Shown here: positions 9,362-18,632 of the stretch, in pieces | Position numbering within the stretch: position 1 is the first letter of the stretch | Layout of the letters: the number at the start of each line of letters is the position of its first letter | Origin: Pseudomonas sessilinigenes | GTDB taxonomy: Bacteria > Pseudomonadota > Gammaproteobacteria > Pseudomonadales > Pseudomonadaceae | Reading direction: 5' to 3' | DNA length: 64,000 nt | Assembly: GCF_003850565.1 (NCBI RefSeq) | Contig: NZ_CP027706.1 | Location: forward strand, 2,418,001 to 2,482,000 | The notes under the pieces: model-generated | Told to the model about the DNA's origin: nothing | Seen by the model: only the letters and a program-made list of their open reading frames with translations | The model's database searches: none | Made by a program: the position numbers and the translations under genes

Positions 9362-9389
9362 CGAGAATCAGCACAATCAAAAAATTGTC

Positions 9390-10739
9390 ATGGATACAGC
9401 GCCTATGGCTCGTGCTCGCTACAAGCAACTGGTGGACAGCTTTGCCAGTGATATCCGCAACGGTGTGCTGGCTCCCGGCACCCGCTTGCCCACCCATCGC
9501 GAACTGGCAACCAGGGAAGGGCTGGCCCTGGTGACCGCCTCGCGGGTGTATGCCGAGCTCGAGGCCATGGGCCTGGTCAGTGGCGAGGCCGGTCGCGGCA
9601 CGTTTGTCCGCGAGACCGCCTTGCCGCCAGGGCAGGGGGTGGACCAGCAGGCCACCGCAGCCGGCACCCTGGACCTCAACTTCAACTACCCGGCCTTGCC
9701 CGGGCAGGCCGAACTGTTACGCGGTGCATTGCGCCAGCTGGCCTCCAGTGGCGACCTGGAGACCCTGCTGCGCTACCAGCCCCATGCGGGTCGACTGCAT
9801 GAGCGGGCCCAGGTGGCGCGGTACCTGGCCTGTCGTGGCTTGCCGGTGGAGGCCGAGCGGGTGCTGATGGTCAGTGGCGCCCAGCATGGCTTGTCGATTG
9901 CCGCCATGGCATTGCTCAAGCCCGGCGATGTGGTGGCTACCGATGCCTTGACCTACCCGGGCTTCAAGGTGGTGGCGGACGCCCATGGCCTGGAATTGCT
10001 GGCCATTCCACTGACGCCGCGGGGACCTGACCTTGCGGCCTTCGAGCGCCTGTGCCGGCAGCGGCGGGTGAGGGCGGTGTATGCCATGCCGACCTTGCAC
10101 AATCCCATGGGCTGGGTCCTGGACCTGCCCTGGCGCCAGCGCCTGGTGGCGATCGCCCGGGAGCAGCGGCTGCTGATCATCGAAGATGGCGCCTACGCGT
10201 TTCTCGCCGAGAACCCGCCTGCCCCCCTGGCCGCCCTGGCCCCGGACATCACGCTTTATGTGTCCGGTTTTTCCAAGAACGTTGCAGCGGGCCTGCGGGT
10301 GGGTTACCTGGTGGCCCCGCCGGCCTGGACGCAGCGGCTCGAGCGGGCGATCCGCGCCACGACCTGGAGCAATCCCGGGGTGATGAGTGCAATGACCTGC
10401 ACCTGGCTGGAGGACGGTACCGTGGCCCGCCTGGAACGGGAGAAACGCGAGGATGCGCGCCAGCGCCAGGCGTTGGCGCGGGAGCTGCTGGAGGGCCTGG
10501 AGCAGATCGCTCATCCCAACTCCTACTTCCTTTGGTTGCCGCTGCCCGAGGAAGTACGAGCCGATCAGGTCGCCATGGCGCTGCTACGCGAGAATATCTC
10601 GGTGTCCACGGCCGAACCCTTTGTCAGTGCCGCACCGGTGCCCCATGCGATCCGCCTGGCCCTGGGCTCGGTGAGCCTGGCGGAATTGCGTGAGGCACTG
10701 GTCAAGGTCCGGCAGGTCATCGCGCACTATGCCTATTGA
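9390..10739 (+). CDS. MocR/PdxR-type GntR regulator with aminotransferase domain
   Basis: 449 residues. Residues about 5-70 are a GntR winged helix (YKQLVDSFASDIRNGVLAPGTRLPTHRELA ... TASRVYAEL). The remainder is a fold-type I aminotransferase-like domain that binds pyridoxal phosphate: SGAQHGLSIA, YAMPTLHNPMGW, EDGAYAFL, and the PLP lysine in SGFSKNVAAGLRVGY. Such proteins sense PLP-bound amino compounds and usually activate a divergent gene, here the DMT exporter at 8391. ATG 9390 was chosen because the winged-helix region begins right after it. Confidence 0.9.
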   Translation: MDTAPMARARYKQLVDSFASDIRNGVLAPGTRLPTHRELATREGLALVTASRVYAELEAMGLVSGEAGRGTFVRETALPPGQGVDQQATAAGTLDLNFNYPALPGQAELLRGALRQLASSGDLETLLRYQPHAGRLHERAQVARYLACRGLPVEAERVLMVSGAQHGLSIAAMALLKPGDVVATDALTYPGFKVVADAHGLELLAIPLTPRGPDLAAFERLCRQRRVRAVYAMPTLHNPMGWVLDLPWRQRLVAIAREQRLLIIEDGAYAFLAENPPAPLAALAPDITLYVSGFSKNVAAGLRVGYLVAPPAWTQRLERAIRATTWSNPGVMSAMTCTWLEDGTVARLEREKREDARQRQALARELLEGLEQIAHPNSYFLWLPLPEEVRADQVAMALLRENISVSTAEPFVSAAPVPHAIRLALGSVSLAELREALVKVRQVIAHYAY

Positions 10740-10765
10740 GCACGGACCCGTTGCCGGAGGCGCTG

Positions 10766-12394
10766 CTACAGCTTGAACTGGGTCACCAGGGTGTTGAGGT
10801 CCACCGCCAGGCGCGACAGTTCCTGGCTGGCGGCATTGCTCTGGTTGGCCCCGGCCGAGGTCTGGGTCGACAGGTCGCGGATATTGATCAGGTTGCGATC
10901 CACCTCGCGTGCTACCTGGGCCTGTTCCTCGCTGGCGCTGGCGATCACCAGGTTGCGCTCGTTGATCGAGGTGATGGCGTAGGTGATCTGGTCCAGGGCC
11001 AGGCCGGAGGCGCGGGCGGCTTCCAGGGTCAGGTGCGCTCGTTCATTGCTGGTGCGCATGGCGCTGACCGCCCCCTCGGTGCCTTCTTCGATGGTATTGA
11101 TCATGCTTTCGATTTCCTGGGTCGACTGCTGGGTGCGATGGGCCAGGGCCCGCACTTCGTCGGCGACCACGGCGAAACCACGTCCGGCGTCCCCGGCCCG
11201 CGCCGCTTCGATGGCGGCGTTGAGGGCCAGCAGGTTGGTCTGCTCGGCGATCGAGCGGATCACCTCCAGCACTTGGCCGATGTTGCGCACATCCACTGCC
11301 AGGTGTTCGACCCGCTCGCAGGTCTGGGTCACGTCCTGGGCCAACTGGCCGATGGAGTCGACGGTGTGCTGCACCTGCTCGCGGCCATGGTGGGCGGTGT
11401 GGTCGGTTTCCTTGGACGCCTCGGAGGTGCTCACCGCGTTGCGCGCCACTTCTTCCACGGCGGCGGTCATTTCGTTGACTGCGGTGGCCGCCTGTTCCAC
11501 TTCATTGCTTTGCTGATGCAGGGTCTGGCTGGAGTGCTCGGTGACCGCGTGCAGTTCCTCGGCGGCCGAGGCCAGCTGGTTCGAGGAGTCAGCGATGCGC
11601 TGCAGGGTGTTGCGCAGGCTGGCTTGCATGGTCTGCAAGGCTTGCAGCAGGCGCGCCGGTTCGTCCTTGCCGCTGATACTGAAGCTTTGGCCCAGATCAC
11701 CCCTGGCGATGGTCTCGGCTACGCCCAGGGCCTGGCCCAGAGGGCGCACGATACTGCGGGTCAGCAGCAGGGCCAGGGCGATGGTCAGGGCCACGACCAC
11801 CAGCAGGATCACCAGCACCATGGCGATGGCACTGTGGAACACCTGGTTGCTTTTCTCGGCGGCGGCGACCCCGCCCCGGGTGTTGATGTCGATGATGCTC
11901 AACAGCTCCTTGAGCATGGCGTCGGCGTTGACCAGGAACGATCCGCCGTCGACGATGCTCACCGCGGCCTCCTTGTGGCCCTGGCGGACCTGTTCCAGCA
12001 CCTGGTGCTGGTCCTTCACATAAGCCGCCCTGGCGTTGAGATAACGCTCGTAGGCGGCCCGTTCCTCAGGTTCGCTGATCAACTGTTCGTAGGTGGCCTG
12101 CTGGCGGTCCAGTTGCTGTTCGAGCTGTTCGACCCGAGCCAGCAGGGCCTGGACGGCGCTGGCGTCACGGACCACCAGCATGCGCAGGGTGATGGTGCGG
12201 ATCTGGGTGCTGGTCAGGGCCACGGCATTGGCGGCGACGATGGAGGGTTGCCAGTTCTGGTCGACCTCAAGGGATTGCTGGTTCATGCGCTGCATTTCCA
12301 GCAACGAGAAGCCCCCCAGGCCCAGGGCCAGCAAGGCGATCAGGGCGAAGCTCAGCCCTGCGCGGCGGGATATGTTCATCGTTCTCAAGAGCAT
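10766..12394 (-). CDS. Methyl-accepting chemotaxis protein
   Basis: 542 residues. An N-terminal helix (about 10-30) and a second transmembrane helix near residue 190 enclose a periplasmic four-helix-bundle ligand domain of about 150 residues. HAMP follows ([23 protein letters not shown]), then the cytoplasmic methylated helices and the conserved signalling tip [18 protein letters not shown] with [12 protein letters not shown]. No CheR-docking pentapeptide is seen at the C-terminus (TQFKL). ATG 12394 is chosen for AAGGA eight bases upstream. The ligand cannot be told from sequence. It is transcribed alone. Confidence 0.93.
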   Translation of the reverse strand: MLLRTMNISRRAGLSFALIALLALGLGGFSLLEMQRMNQQSLEVDQNWQPSIVAANAVALTSTQIRTITLRMLVVRDASAVQALLARVEQLEQQLDRQQATYEQLISEPEERAAYERYLNARAAYVKDQHQVLEQVRQGHKEAAVSIVDGGSFLVNADAMLKELLSIIDINTRGGVAAAEKSNQVFHSAIAMVLVILLVVVALTIALALLLTRSIVRPLGQALGVAETIARGDLGQSFSISGKDEPARLLQALQTMQASLRNTLQRIADSSNQLASAAEELHAVTEHSSQTLHQQSNEVEQAATAVNEMTAAVEEVARNAVSTSEASKETDHTAHHGREQVQHTVDSIGQLAQDVTQTCERVEHLAVDVRNIGQVLEVIRSIAEQTNLLALNAAIEAARAGDAGRGFAVVADEVRALAHRTQQSTQEIESMINTIEEGTEGAVSAMRTSNERAHLTLEAARASGLALDQITYAITSINERNLVIASASEEQAQVAREVDRNLINIRDLSTQTSAGANQSNAASQELSRLAVDLNTLVTQFKL

Positions 12395-12636
12395 GACGGT
12401 GTTCCTTGTGGCAGCAAAAAGCACAACCGGCGAGGTGAATCGCGGTTGCGTCGGTGCGGCGCGTCATGGAGCGGGCTTCATGGCGCCGTCGGCGTTTTTG
12501 CACACAAGGCGGGCGGGAGGCGCATCTGGCGGCGCCTTTGGCCTGCGTCATCCAGTGTAGGCGGGGGCACGTTCCCTGACCGGAAAACCGCTGGATGATA
12601 TCATAATGACATGCTTGCGGCGCCAGCTGAAGGGAT

Positions 12637-13518
12637 TCAGCCTGAGTGTTTGCGCAGGAAAGCGGCGACAGCACCCGCGCTTTCGGCGGGGTTCACCTGC
12701 ATGAAGCAATGTTGGCCATCCACTACCAAGGTGCTCAGGCGTGGGTTGATGGCTGCCCAGCGCTTGATCGATCGCGCAACGTAGGGATAGCTGTCGCGGC
12801 CGTGAATCACCAGGCTCGGTGTGCGGATCTGGCCCAGGGAATGCCACAACCGCCTGGGGACGGAGCCGAATATCTCTACTTCGCGCTCGGGGGCGCACTT
12901 GAGTGCCACGCCTTGGCCATCGTCTTTCAAACCGTATTCGATGTAGGCGGCCAGGGCATCGTCGCACCAGCCCTTGAAGATTCCCCGGTGGGCCAGCGCG
13001 GCCTTGGCCGCCGCGCGGTCCGGCCAGTGTCGACGGCGAGTGGCCGCCTTGCGTGCCAGGCTATGGCGGCGGCTCAGGCCCAGCACCGAGAGCACGTTGA
13101 GCGAGCCGATCATCGACGGCGTGAAAAGCACCGGGTCGAGCAGCACCGCTCCAGCGAACAGCTGCGGTCGCTCGGCCAGGATCAGGCAGGTCAATACGGC
13201 GCCAAAGCTGTGGCCCAGGGCATAGCGTGGTACTGCGCCGTAGGTCCCCAGCCCGGCCTCGAAGGCTTCGGCGGCCAGTTGCGCGGTCCGGTTCCAGCCG
13301 AGGAAAGGGCCGCCATGGTCACTGTCGCCGTGGCCCTGGACGTCGCTGAGCCACAGGTCGAAAGACTCTGCCAGCAGCGCCAGCATCGGGCGGTAGGCCA
13401 TGGCGCAGAAGCCGTTGCCATGGAGAAAGTGCAGCAGCGGCTTGCCCGAAGGCTCGGAGCGCAAGCCGCGCAGGGTGAAGCCTTCGCGGCACGGGTGGGA
13501 CCAGGGAATCAACTGCAT
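12637..13518 (-). CDS. Alpha/beta-fold hydrolase
   Basis: 293 residues with the alpha/beta-hydrolase layout. The oxyanion segment is FLHGNGFCA (about residues 31-39), the nucleophile elbow is GHSFG (about 101-105), the likely acid is in VIHGRDSYPY, and the catalytic histidine is in VDGQHCFMQVNP near the end. It is cytosolic, with no signal peptide. Substrate is unknown. ATG 13518 follows GAGG. It is transcribed in the same direction as the AlkB-like gene upstream, across an 85-base gap. Confidence 0.85.
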   Translation of the reverse strand: MQLIPWSHPCREGFTLRGLRSEPSGKPLLHFLHGNGFCAMAYRPMLALLAESFDLWLSDVQGHGDSDHGGPFLGWNRTAQLAAEAFEAGLGTYGAVPRYALGHSFGAVLTCLILAERPQLFAGAVLLDPVLFTPSMIGSLNVLSVLGLSRRHSLARKAATRRRHWPDRAAAKAALAHRGIFKGWCDDALAAYIEYGLKDDGQGVALKCAPEREVEIFGSVPRRLWHSLGQIRTPSLVIHGRDSYPYVARSIKRWAAINPRLSTLVVDGQHCFMQVNPAESAGAVAAFLRKHSG

Positions 13519-13603
13519 GGAGCCTCGGGGCAGGGTAAGCACAGGCAGGCATTGTCGACGGGCAGGACCTTGAGTCAAGCGTCGATCCGGCCCGGCTCCA
13601 GCA

Positions 13604-14125
13604 CTATTGCTCCTTGAGCTGGCGGAACGACAGGCTGATCCGCTCGCCCGCACCAGGGGCCTTGGGAATCGCATGCAGCCACTGGGTCTGCAGTTCATCG
13701 GACATGTGCAGCAGCGAGCCACTGGGCAAGCTGTACTCGTGAATCACGCCACTTTGCTTGTGCTTGAACAGCATGCTGCGCGAATGACCCAGGGAGATCA
13801 CCACCACACCGGTGCCGGCGATCAGTTGTTCGTTGGCGTCGGAGTGAAAGCCCATGGACGATTGGCCGTCCGGGTAGAAGTTGAGCAGGCAGTTGTTGGG
13901 GGCAAACCCCAGCAAGCGTTCGATGGCCGGGCACAGTTGGCCAAGCGCTTCGGGCATCGGCACCGCCGGGTAGCTGATCTGCGAGTAGTCATAGGGGACG
14001 CCGAAGCTTGCGGTCTTGCGAGCTCGCATGCGTTCGTCCCAAAGCACCGAATGCTTGAGCTGTTCGAACAGGGCATCGGGCTCGGGGATGAAATGGGGGA
14101 CGAAATCGATATCGGGTGCGCTCAT
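13604..14125 (-). CDS. AlkB-like 2-oxoglutarate/Fe(II) dioxygenase
   Basis: 173 residues. The FHSDANE motif (H-x-D, about residues 93-99) gives two iron ligands. The third histidine is in QWLHAIPK, and RISLSFR near the end is the 2-oxoglutarate-binding arginine motif of AlkB. NCLLNFYPDGQSSMGFHSD closely matches AlkB/ALKBH-type repair enzymes that remove methyl groups from DNA or RNA bases. No ada or other alkylation-response gene is adjacent, so its control is unclear. Confidence 0.88.
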   Translation of the reverse strand: MSAPDIDFVPHFIPEPDALFEQLKHSVLWDERMRARKTASFGVPYDYSQISYPAVPMPEALGQLCPAIERLLGFAPNNCLLNFYPDGQSSMGFHSDANEQLIAGTGVVVISLGHSRSMLFKHKQSGVIHEYSLPSGSLLHMSDELQTQWLHAIPKAPGAGERISLSFRQLKEQ

Positions 14126-14182
14126 GCTGGGCCTGCCTTGGCTGGGAAAACAATAATCAGTGGGGGATGAGTCGATGAAGGT

Positions 14183-14515
14183 TCAGCGTCCTGCCTGGAG
14201 TTCCAGGGTGCCGCCGCAATGGGCCTGGAGAAATTCTGCGGCCTTGCGGCCCAGCCCGGCCTGGGAGGAGTGGATCGCCAGGACCAGCGGCACTTCGGTC
14301 AATGGGTCGATATCCAGGCGCTGCAGGCGGTCGGCGCGCAGGATCAGGGTCAGTTCCGTCCACTGCTCGTCGGCCACGCTGCGGCTGTTGCCATCGGAGT
14401 CGATGTTGCACTTAGGGCCCCACAGGTGTTCGGCAACCAGGGGAAAGGCCGGGCGAGGGCCGGGGGCGTGGAGCAGGAATGTCGGCATGGGATCGGGCTG
14501 GAAGGTAGCGGACAC
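14183..14515 (-). CDS. Conserved protein of unknown function
   Basis: 110 residues, no signal peptide or membrane segment. It starts MSATFQPDPMPTFLL and has a mixed, folded-looking composition. I recognise no motif. It lies between the AlkB-like gene and the YkuD_2 transpeptidase on the same strand, with gaps of 57 and 45 bases, so the three may share a transcript. Confidence 0.6.
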   Translation of the reverse strand: MSATFQPDPMPTFLLHAPGPRPAFPLVAEHLWGPKCNIDSDGNSRSVADEQWTELTLILRADRLQRLDIDPLTEVPLVLAIHSSQAGLGRKAAEFLQAHCGGTLELQAGR

Positions 14516-14560
14516 CGACGGTATCTCGCCCTCGATGCCCGACGCAAGCGGTGGCGCGGT

Positions 14561-15286
14561 TCAGCCGCCGTTGGCGCTGAGAATACTCGCTACCTGGCGT
14601 GGCTGGCAGTTGAGGTAGGCCGAGGATTTGAGCCAGCGTTTATCGGGATACCAGGAGAACATGAACTGGCCGTCCTTGAGCTTGTCTATCACCTGGCGCG
14701 CGACCTGTGGGCGTACCGCCGGGCAGCCCTGGCTGCGGCCGATGCGGCCCTGGCGTTGGCTCCACAGTGGGTTCACGTAGTCGGCGGCATGGATCACGAT
14801 GTCACGATCGCGAGCGCGATCGTTGATGCCAGGTTCGAGGCCGTCCATGCGCAGCGAGTAGCCGTGGCTGCCTTCATAGCTTTCCTGGGTGCGGAACAGG
14901 CCCAGGCTGGACTGGTAGCTGCCCAGGCGATTGGAGAATTGGGTGGCGAAGTTTTCCCCGGATTTTTGCCCATGGGCCACCAGGTCGCGCAGCACCAGCT
15001 TCTTGCTGCGCAGGTCGAAGATCCACAGGCGCCGGGCGGTGGACGGCTGGGAATAGTCGATCACCGCCAGGTGCCGGGCTTGCCGGGCGCCGCTGTTGAC
15101 TGCGCATTGCATGGCGTTCAGGGCGCTTTTCAAGGCCTGGGGATTGAGTTCCGGAGCGGCGTGGGCGAGGCTGCTGTACAGCGCCGGGCTGGTAGTGGGG
15201 TGGGGCTTGCTGGCGGCGTAGGAAGGACTGCAAATGGCGCCCAGGGCGATGGCCGCCAGGTAGAATCGGCACAAGAAGGTCAACAT
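14561..15286 (-). CDS. Murein L,D-transpeptidase, YkuD_2 type
   Basis: 241 residues with a Sec signal peptide (MLTFLCRFYLAAIALGAICS) and a C-terminal catalytic region of the YkuD_2 family (PF13645). Catalytic histidine lies in IVIHAADYV and nucleophilic cysteine in RSQGCPAV, at about residue 190. These periplasmic enzymes are presumed to act on peptidoglycan by making 3-3 cross-links or attaching proteins. It is divergent from a second, unrelated L,D-transpeptidase at 15440, with 153 bases between the starts. Confidence 0.85.
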   Translation of the reverse strand: MLTFLCRFYLAAIALGAICSPSYAASKPHPTTSPALYSSLAHAAPELNPQALKSALNAMQCAVNSGARQARHLAVIDYSQPSTARRLWIFDLRSKKLVLRDLVAHGQKSGENFATQFSNRLGSYQSSLGLFRTQESYEGSHGYSLRMDGLEPGINDRARDRDIVIHAADYVNPLWSQRQGRIGRSQGCPAVRPQVARQVIDKLKDGQFMFSWYPDKRWLKSSAYLNCQPRQVASILSANGG

Positions 15287-15439
15287 GTATAGAGCATCCC
15301 CATGGTCACTTTGGCTCCTGACGTCCTGTCGTCTCCCCGGCAGTCTGGTCTATATGTTTAATACCCAGGCCTGATTGTTTTCCACATCTGCCGTAACGCT
15401 AGGCCCTCACCTTGAGGGCTACGGATTGGAGTAAAGCAG

Positions 15440-17011
15440 TTGTTCAAAAAACACGCATGTTACTTGAGCCTGTGGCTGCTCGCTGCGCCATTGGTCGCGC
15501 TGGCCGACGATCTGCCCCAGGTCGCGGTGAGCCCTGTGCAGGTCACACCGGCGCAACTGACGGTGGCCTGTCCGGGCCTGGCTACGCGTTTCGATCTGCC
15601 GACCCAGCAACTGCTGCAGGCGTTTTACCACCAGCATGGCGAGCAACCGGCATGGGCGGTCGAGGGCCGGCTGGGCAAGTTGCAGGCGCAACTGGCGCAG
15701 ATGGTCGACGACGGCCTGGACCCGGGGCGCTATCACCTGCCGCCTAGCAGTGCCGCGAGCGACGGCTTGTGCACCGATATCGATATCACCCATCAGTATC
15801 TGCAGGCCCTGCAGGACCTGCACTATGGGCGCCTGTCGCAAACGCGGTTCGAGCCCCTGTGGCGTGCCCAACCGCTACCCGACAATCGCCAGAGCGTGTT
15901 GCTGGCGATCGCCGTGCCAGGGCTTGAGGATCTTGCGGCCGCCTTCGACCAGGCACGCCCGAGCCTTGAACAGTATCGCAACCTGCGCCAGGCCTATGCC
16001 CATGAGCGCCAGCAGCCCTTGCCCCACTGGCAGGCCGTGGCCGGTGGCCCGTTGCTCAGGCCGCACATGCAAGACAAGCGCGTTCCTGAGCTGGCCCAGC
16101 GCCTGTATCACGGCGGCTTCCTGCAAAGCCCCAGTGTCGATGCCGACAACACCTATGGCGGCGAGCTGGTGGATGCCGTGAAGAGCTTCCAGCTCAGCCA
16201 CTCGCTGCAGGCTGATGGGGTGATCGGCGCCGGTACCTTGAAGGAGCTGAATGTCAGCCCGGCGTTGCGTCGCGAGCAACTGCGCATCAATCTGGAGCGC
16301 TTGCGCTGGATGGCCCAGGACTTCGAGCCCAACATCGTGCTGGTGAATGTCGCCGCGGCGCACCTGAGCTTCTACCAGCATGACGCCGTCGTCTGGCAGA
16401 CCCGTACCCAAGTGGGGCGCGCCGAGCGCCAGACGCCATTGCTCAAGTCCCAGGTCACGCGCTTGACCCTGAATCCGACCTGGACCGTGCCGCCGACCAT
16501 CCTCAAGGAAGACAAACTGCCGGAAATCCGCCGTGACCAGAGTTTCCTCAATCGCCAGAACCTGCAGGTGCTGGACGCCAATGGCCAACCCCTGGCCGCC
16601 GCGGATATCGATTGGGACCGTCCGGGCAATATCCTGCTGCGCCAGGGCGCCGGGCCGCGCAACCCCCTGGGGCGCATCGCCATTCGTTTCCCCAATCCGT
16701 TTTCCGTGTACCTGCACGACACCCCGAGCCAGGCGCTGTTCAGCAAGGGACCACGGGCTTTCAGCTCCGGCTGCGTGCGGGTCGAGCAAGCGTTGCAACT
16801 GCGCGACTGGCTGCTCAGCCCGGCAGAGCGCCTGCGGACCAACGAGTTGCTGGCGACCGGCGTGACCCACGAGTTCCGCCTGGCCAAGCCGGTGCCGATC
16901 CTGCTCAGCTACTGGACGGTGCAGGCCGACAGCCATGGGCAGTTGCTGTACGCGCCGGATATCTATGGGCATGACGAGGTGCTCTCGAGCGCCCTGGGCA
17001 CAAAGATCTGA
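15440..17011 (+). CDS. L,D-transpeptidase, YcbB/LdtD-like
   Basis: 523 residues. A signal peptide (to about ALA/DD, residue 22) is followed by an LdtD-type scaffold domain, a peptidoglycan-binding domain (about 215-275, ending VKSFQLSHSLQADGVIG) and the YkuD catalytic domain. The nucleophile motif is FSSGCVRVE, preceded by the YLHDTP histidine. LdtD-type enzymes form 3-3 peptidoglycan cross-links in the periplasm and can bypass beta-lactam-blocked penicillin-binding proteins. The start is TTG 15440 with GGAG at 15428-15431. A weak start of this kind often limits expression. Confidence 0.9.
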   Translation: MFKKHACYLSLWLLAAPLVALADDLPQVAVSPVQVTPAQLTVACPGLATRFDLPTQQLLQAFYHQHGEQPAWAVEGRLGKLQAQLAQMVDDGLDPGRYHLPPSSAASDGLCTDIDITHQYLQALQDLHYGRLSQTRFEPLWRAQPLPDNRQSVLLAIAVPGLEDLAAAFDQARPSLEQYRNLRQAYAHERQQPLPHWQAVAGGPLLRPHMQDKRVPELAQRLYHGGFLQSPSVDADNTYGGELVDAVKSFQLSHSLQADGVIGAGTLKELNVSPALRREQLRINLERLRWMAQDFEPNIVLVNVAAAHLSFYQHDAVVWQTRTQVGRAERQTPLLKSQVTRLTLNPTWTVPPTILKEDKLPEIRRDQSFLNRQNLQVLDANGQPLAAADIDWDRPGNILLRQGAGPRNPLGRIAIRFPNPFSVYLHDTPSQALFSKGPRAFSSGCVRVEQALQLRDWLLSPAERLRTNELLATGVTHEFRLAKPVPILLSYWTVQADSHGQLLYAPDIYGHDEVLSSALGTKI

Positions 17012-17030
17012 AGCTCGCCAAGGTACTCGC

Positions 17031-17067
17031 AGGCCGGACTTGAGGTATCGTGTGCGGCCTTTTTTTG
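17031..17067 (+). terminator. Candidate intrinsic terminator after L,D-transpeptidase
   Basis: AGGCCG (17031-17036) can pair with CGGCCT (17055-17060), which runs straight into a T tract to 17067. The loop is long (18 bases), so efficiency is uncertain, but the position just after the stop at 17011 fits. Confidence 0.5.
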
Positions 17068-17087
17068 CGATCGACCAGAGCCTCGCC

Positions 17088-17459
17088 ATGCCATTGAACA
17101 AACGCCAGCAAGCCGCGACGGAGCGCTTGCTGGCCACGACCCTCACCCAAGCCTGTGAAACGGCCAAATCGTTGCTCGAGGGGTTTTCCTGGCTGACCCA
17201 CGAAGTGGATTACGCGGCGTTCCCCTCCAGCCTGGTGGTGGTCTGGGTCTTCGACACCCAGGCCCACAAGGAGCAGGCCCTGGCCGCCGGGCAGGCGGCA
17301 CGGATGATCGAACTCACGTCCTGGGCACTGGAGGAGGCGGGCGTCTGCCTTGCATCAGTAGCGGCCCACGTATTCTTCGACAGTGAAGAGCAATGCCAGC
17401 GGATCAGTGGTGGTGATTGGGCCCCACGCCTGGCGCGCCTGCGACCGGGGCGGGGCTGA
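17088..17459 (+). CDS. Conserved small protein of unknown function
   Basis: 123 residues, cytosolic. An N-terminal amphipathic helix (MPLNKRQQAATERLLATTLTQA) leads to a mixed alpha/beta part (SSLVVVWVFD). ATG 17088 was selected as the first codon after the T-rich terminator region. The stop is separated by one base from the DUF1289 gene, so the two are almost certainly co-translated. I do not recognise a domain with confidence. Confidence 0.65.
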   Translation: MPLNKRQQAATERLLATTLTQACETAKSLLEGFSWLTHEVDYAAFPSSLVVVWVFDTQAHKEQALAAGQAARMIELTSWALEEAGVCLASVAAHVFFDSEEQCQRISGGDWAPRLARLRPGRG

Positions 17460-17460
17460 G

Positions 17461-17643
17461 ATGGCCAAGGAAATCGACAACCCCTGCATCGCCCTGTGCC
17501 AGCTCAGCGGCGACTTGTGCGTGAGCTGTGGCCGCACCAAGGACGATATCCGCAAGTGGAAACGCATGAAGCGCCCGGAGAAGATGGCCGCCGTGCAACG
17601 GGCCAGTACCCGGCTCAAGGCCCTGCGCAAAAAGCAGGGCTGA
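17461..17643 (+). CDS. DUF1289 small cysteine-rich protein
   Basis: 60 residues matching DUF1289: NPCIALCQL ... LCVSCGRTKDDIRKW, with four cysteines spaced like a small metal-binding knuckle, followed by a basic helix ending KKQG. Function is unknown. ATG 17461 lies one base beyond the stop of the preceding gene, which supplies its translation context. Confidence 0.8.
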   Translation: MAKEIDNPCIALCQLSGDLCVSCGRTKDDIRKWKRMKRPEKMAAVQRASTRLKALRKKQG

Positions 17644-17665
17644 GACCAAGAGCTGCGCGGCTTGG

Positions 17666-18307
17666 CTACACCCCTTGGCGGCGCATGGCCAGGATGGTGC
17701 TGCCGAAGAAGATGAAGGTGGAGCCCACGACCCGGTTGACCCATTTGGACAATGCCGGACGGGTCAGCACGCCTTTGGCCCGGGAGGCCAGCAGGGCATA
17801 GATGCTCAGCGAGGTCAGCGACAGGGCCATGAAGATCAGGGTCAGGATGAAGAACTGCGGCAGCAGGGCGGCATGCTGGTCGATGAACTGCGGGAACAGC
17901 GCGGTGAAAAAGATGGTCGCCTTGGGGTTGGTGGCGGCGGTCAGGAACGCCGACTTGAACAGCTTGAATCGCGGCGGGGTGCTGACGCCCTGGTTATCCA
18001 GGTTGTTGGCGCTGAGCAATGGGCTCTTGCTGAGCAACTGCTTGGCACCGAGGTAGAACAGGTAGCCGGCGCCGAGGATCTTCACGGCGTTGAATATCCA
18101 TTCGGAACTGGCGATCAGCGCCCCCAGGCCCAGCATGGCTGCCGCAGACATGCAGAACAGGCCGCTGATATTACCCAGGGATGACCACAGGGTGGACTTG
18201 GCGCCGTAGGTCACGCTGTTGTGCAGCGCCACCAGGGTGGCCGGGCCAGGACTGGCGATGGAGATGGCGGCGACCAAGGTGTAGGTGAGGATCGAGTGGG
18301 CATCCAT
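17666..18307 (-). CDS. LysE/RhtB-family amino-acid exporter
   Basis: 213 residues and six predicted helices. The RhtB signature ASPGPATLVALHNSVTYGAK is at about residues 19-38, an ALIASSEWIFNAVKILGAGYLFYLGAKQL block follows, and ATNPKATIFFTALFPQF lies mid-protein. The family exports amino acids such as homoserine, threonine, lysine or leucine. Substrate is not predictable here. It is transcribed alone towards the DUF1289 pair. Confidence 0.88.
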   Translation of the reverse strand: MDAHSILTYTLVAAISIASPGPATLVALHNSVTYGAKSTLWSSLGNISGLFCMSAAAMLGLGALIASSEWIFNAVKILGAGYLFYLGAKQLLSKSPLLSANNLDNQGVSTPPRFKLFKSAFLTAATNPKATIFFTALFPQFIDQHAALLPQFFILTLIFMALSLTSLSIYALLASRAKGVLTRPALSKWVNRVVGSTFIFFGSTILAMRRQGV

Positions 18308-18632
18308 GGCTTGGACTCGTTCGGAGGAGGAGGCTGGATTCTACAGGACAAAACGCCGGGAAAGCTTCTGCGACACGCTTCGCAAGTACCGGCTAGAGCG
18401 CTAGGTGGTAGACCACCGGGTCACTGGGCGAGGCGATCACCAGGCTTTGGCCGCGGCAGGAAAAGCCAAAGGCCCGGCAGCTGTTAAAGGGGCGGGGTGG
18501 ATGTGCCGGGCGCCGTAGAGCCAGGAGCCCGGTTCGACCAGCACAAGGCGTAGTTCGAGCAGGTGATGGTGTGGGCCAAACACCTGCAAGCCGATGCGAG
18601 TCTCGAATTTCCAGCACCACCGGCCCCTGCGG
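18308..18632 (-). other. Non-coding gap with possible gene scrap
   Basis: No intact gene is seen between the LysE gene and the fimbrial operon. On the minus strand two short open stretches in different frames look protein-like. One, around 18500-18590, reads VFGPHHHLLELRLVL. The other, ending at 18400, reads SLVIASPSDPVVYHLAL. They would join with a shift of frame, which suggests the decayed end of a gene. I cannot name the parent family. Confidence 0.3.

Noticed and set aside
10736..12598. 620-codon open frame on the plus strand
   Set aside because: It is the antisense of the chemoreceptor gene, whose signalling tip is unmistakable.
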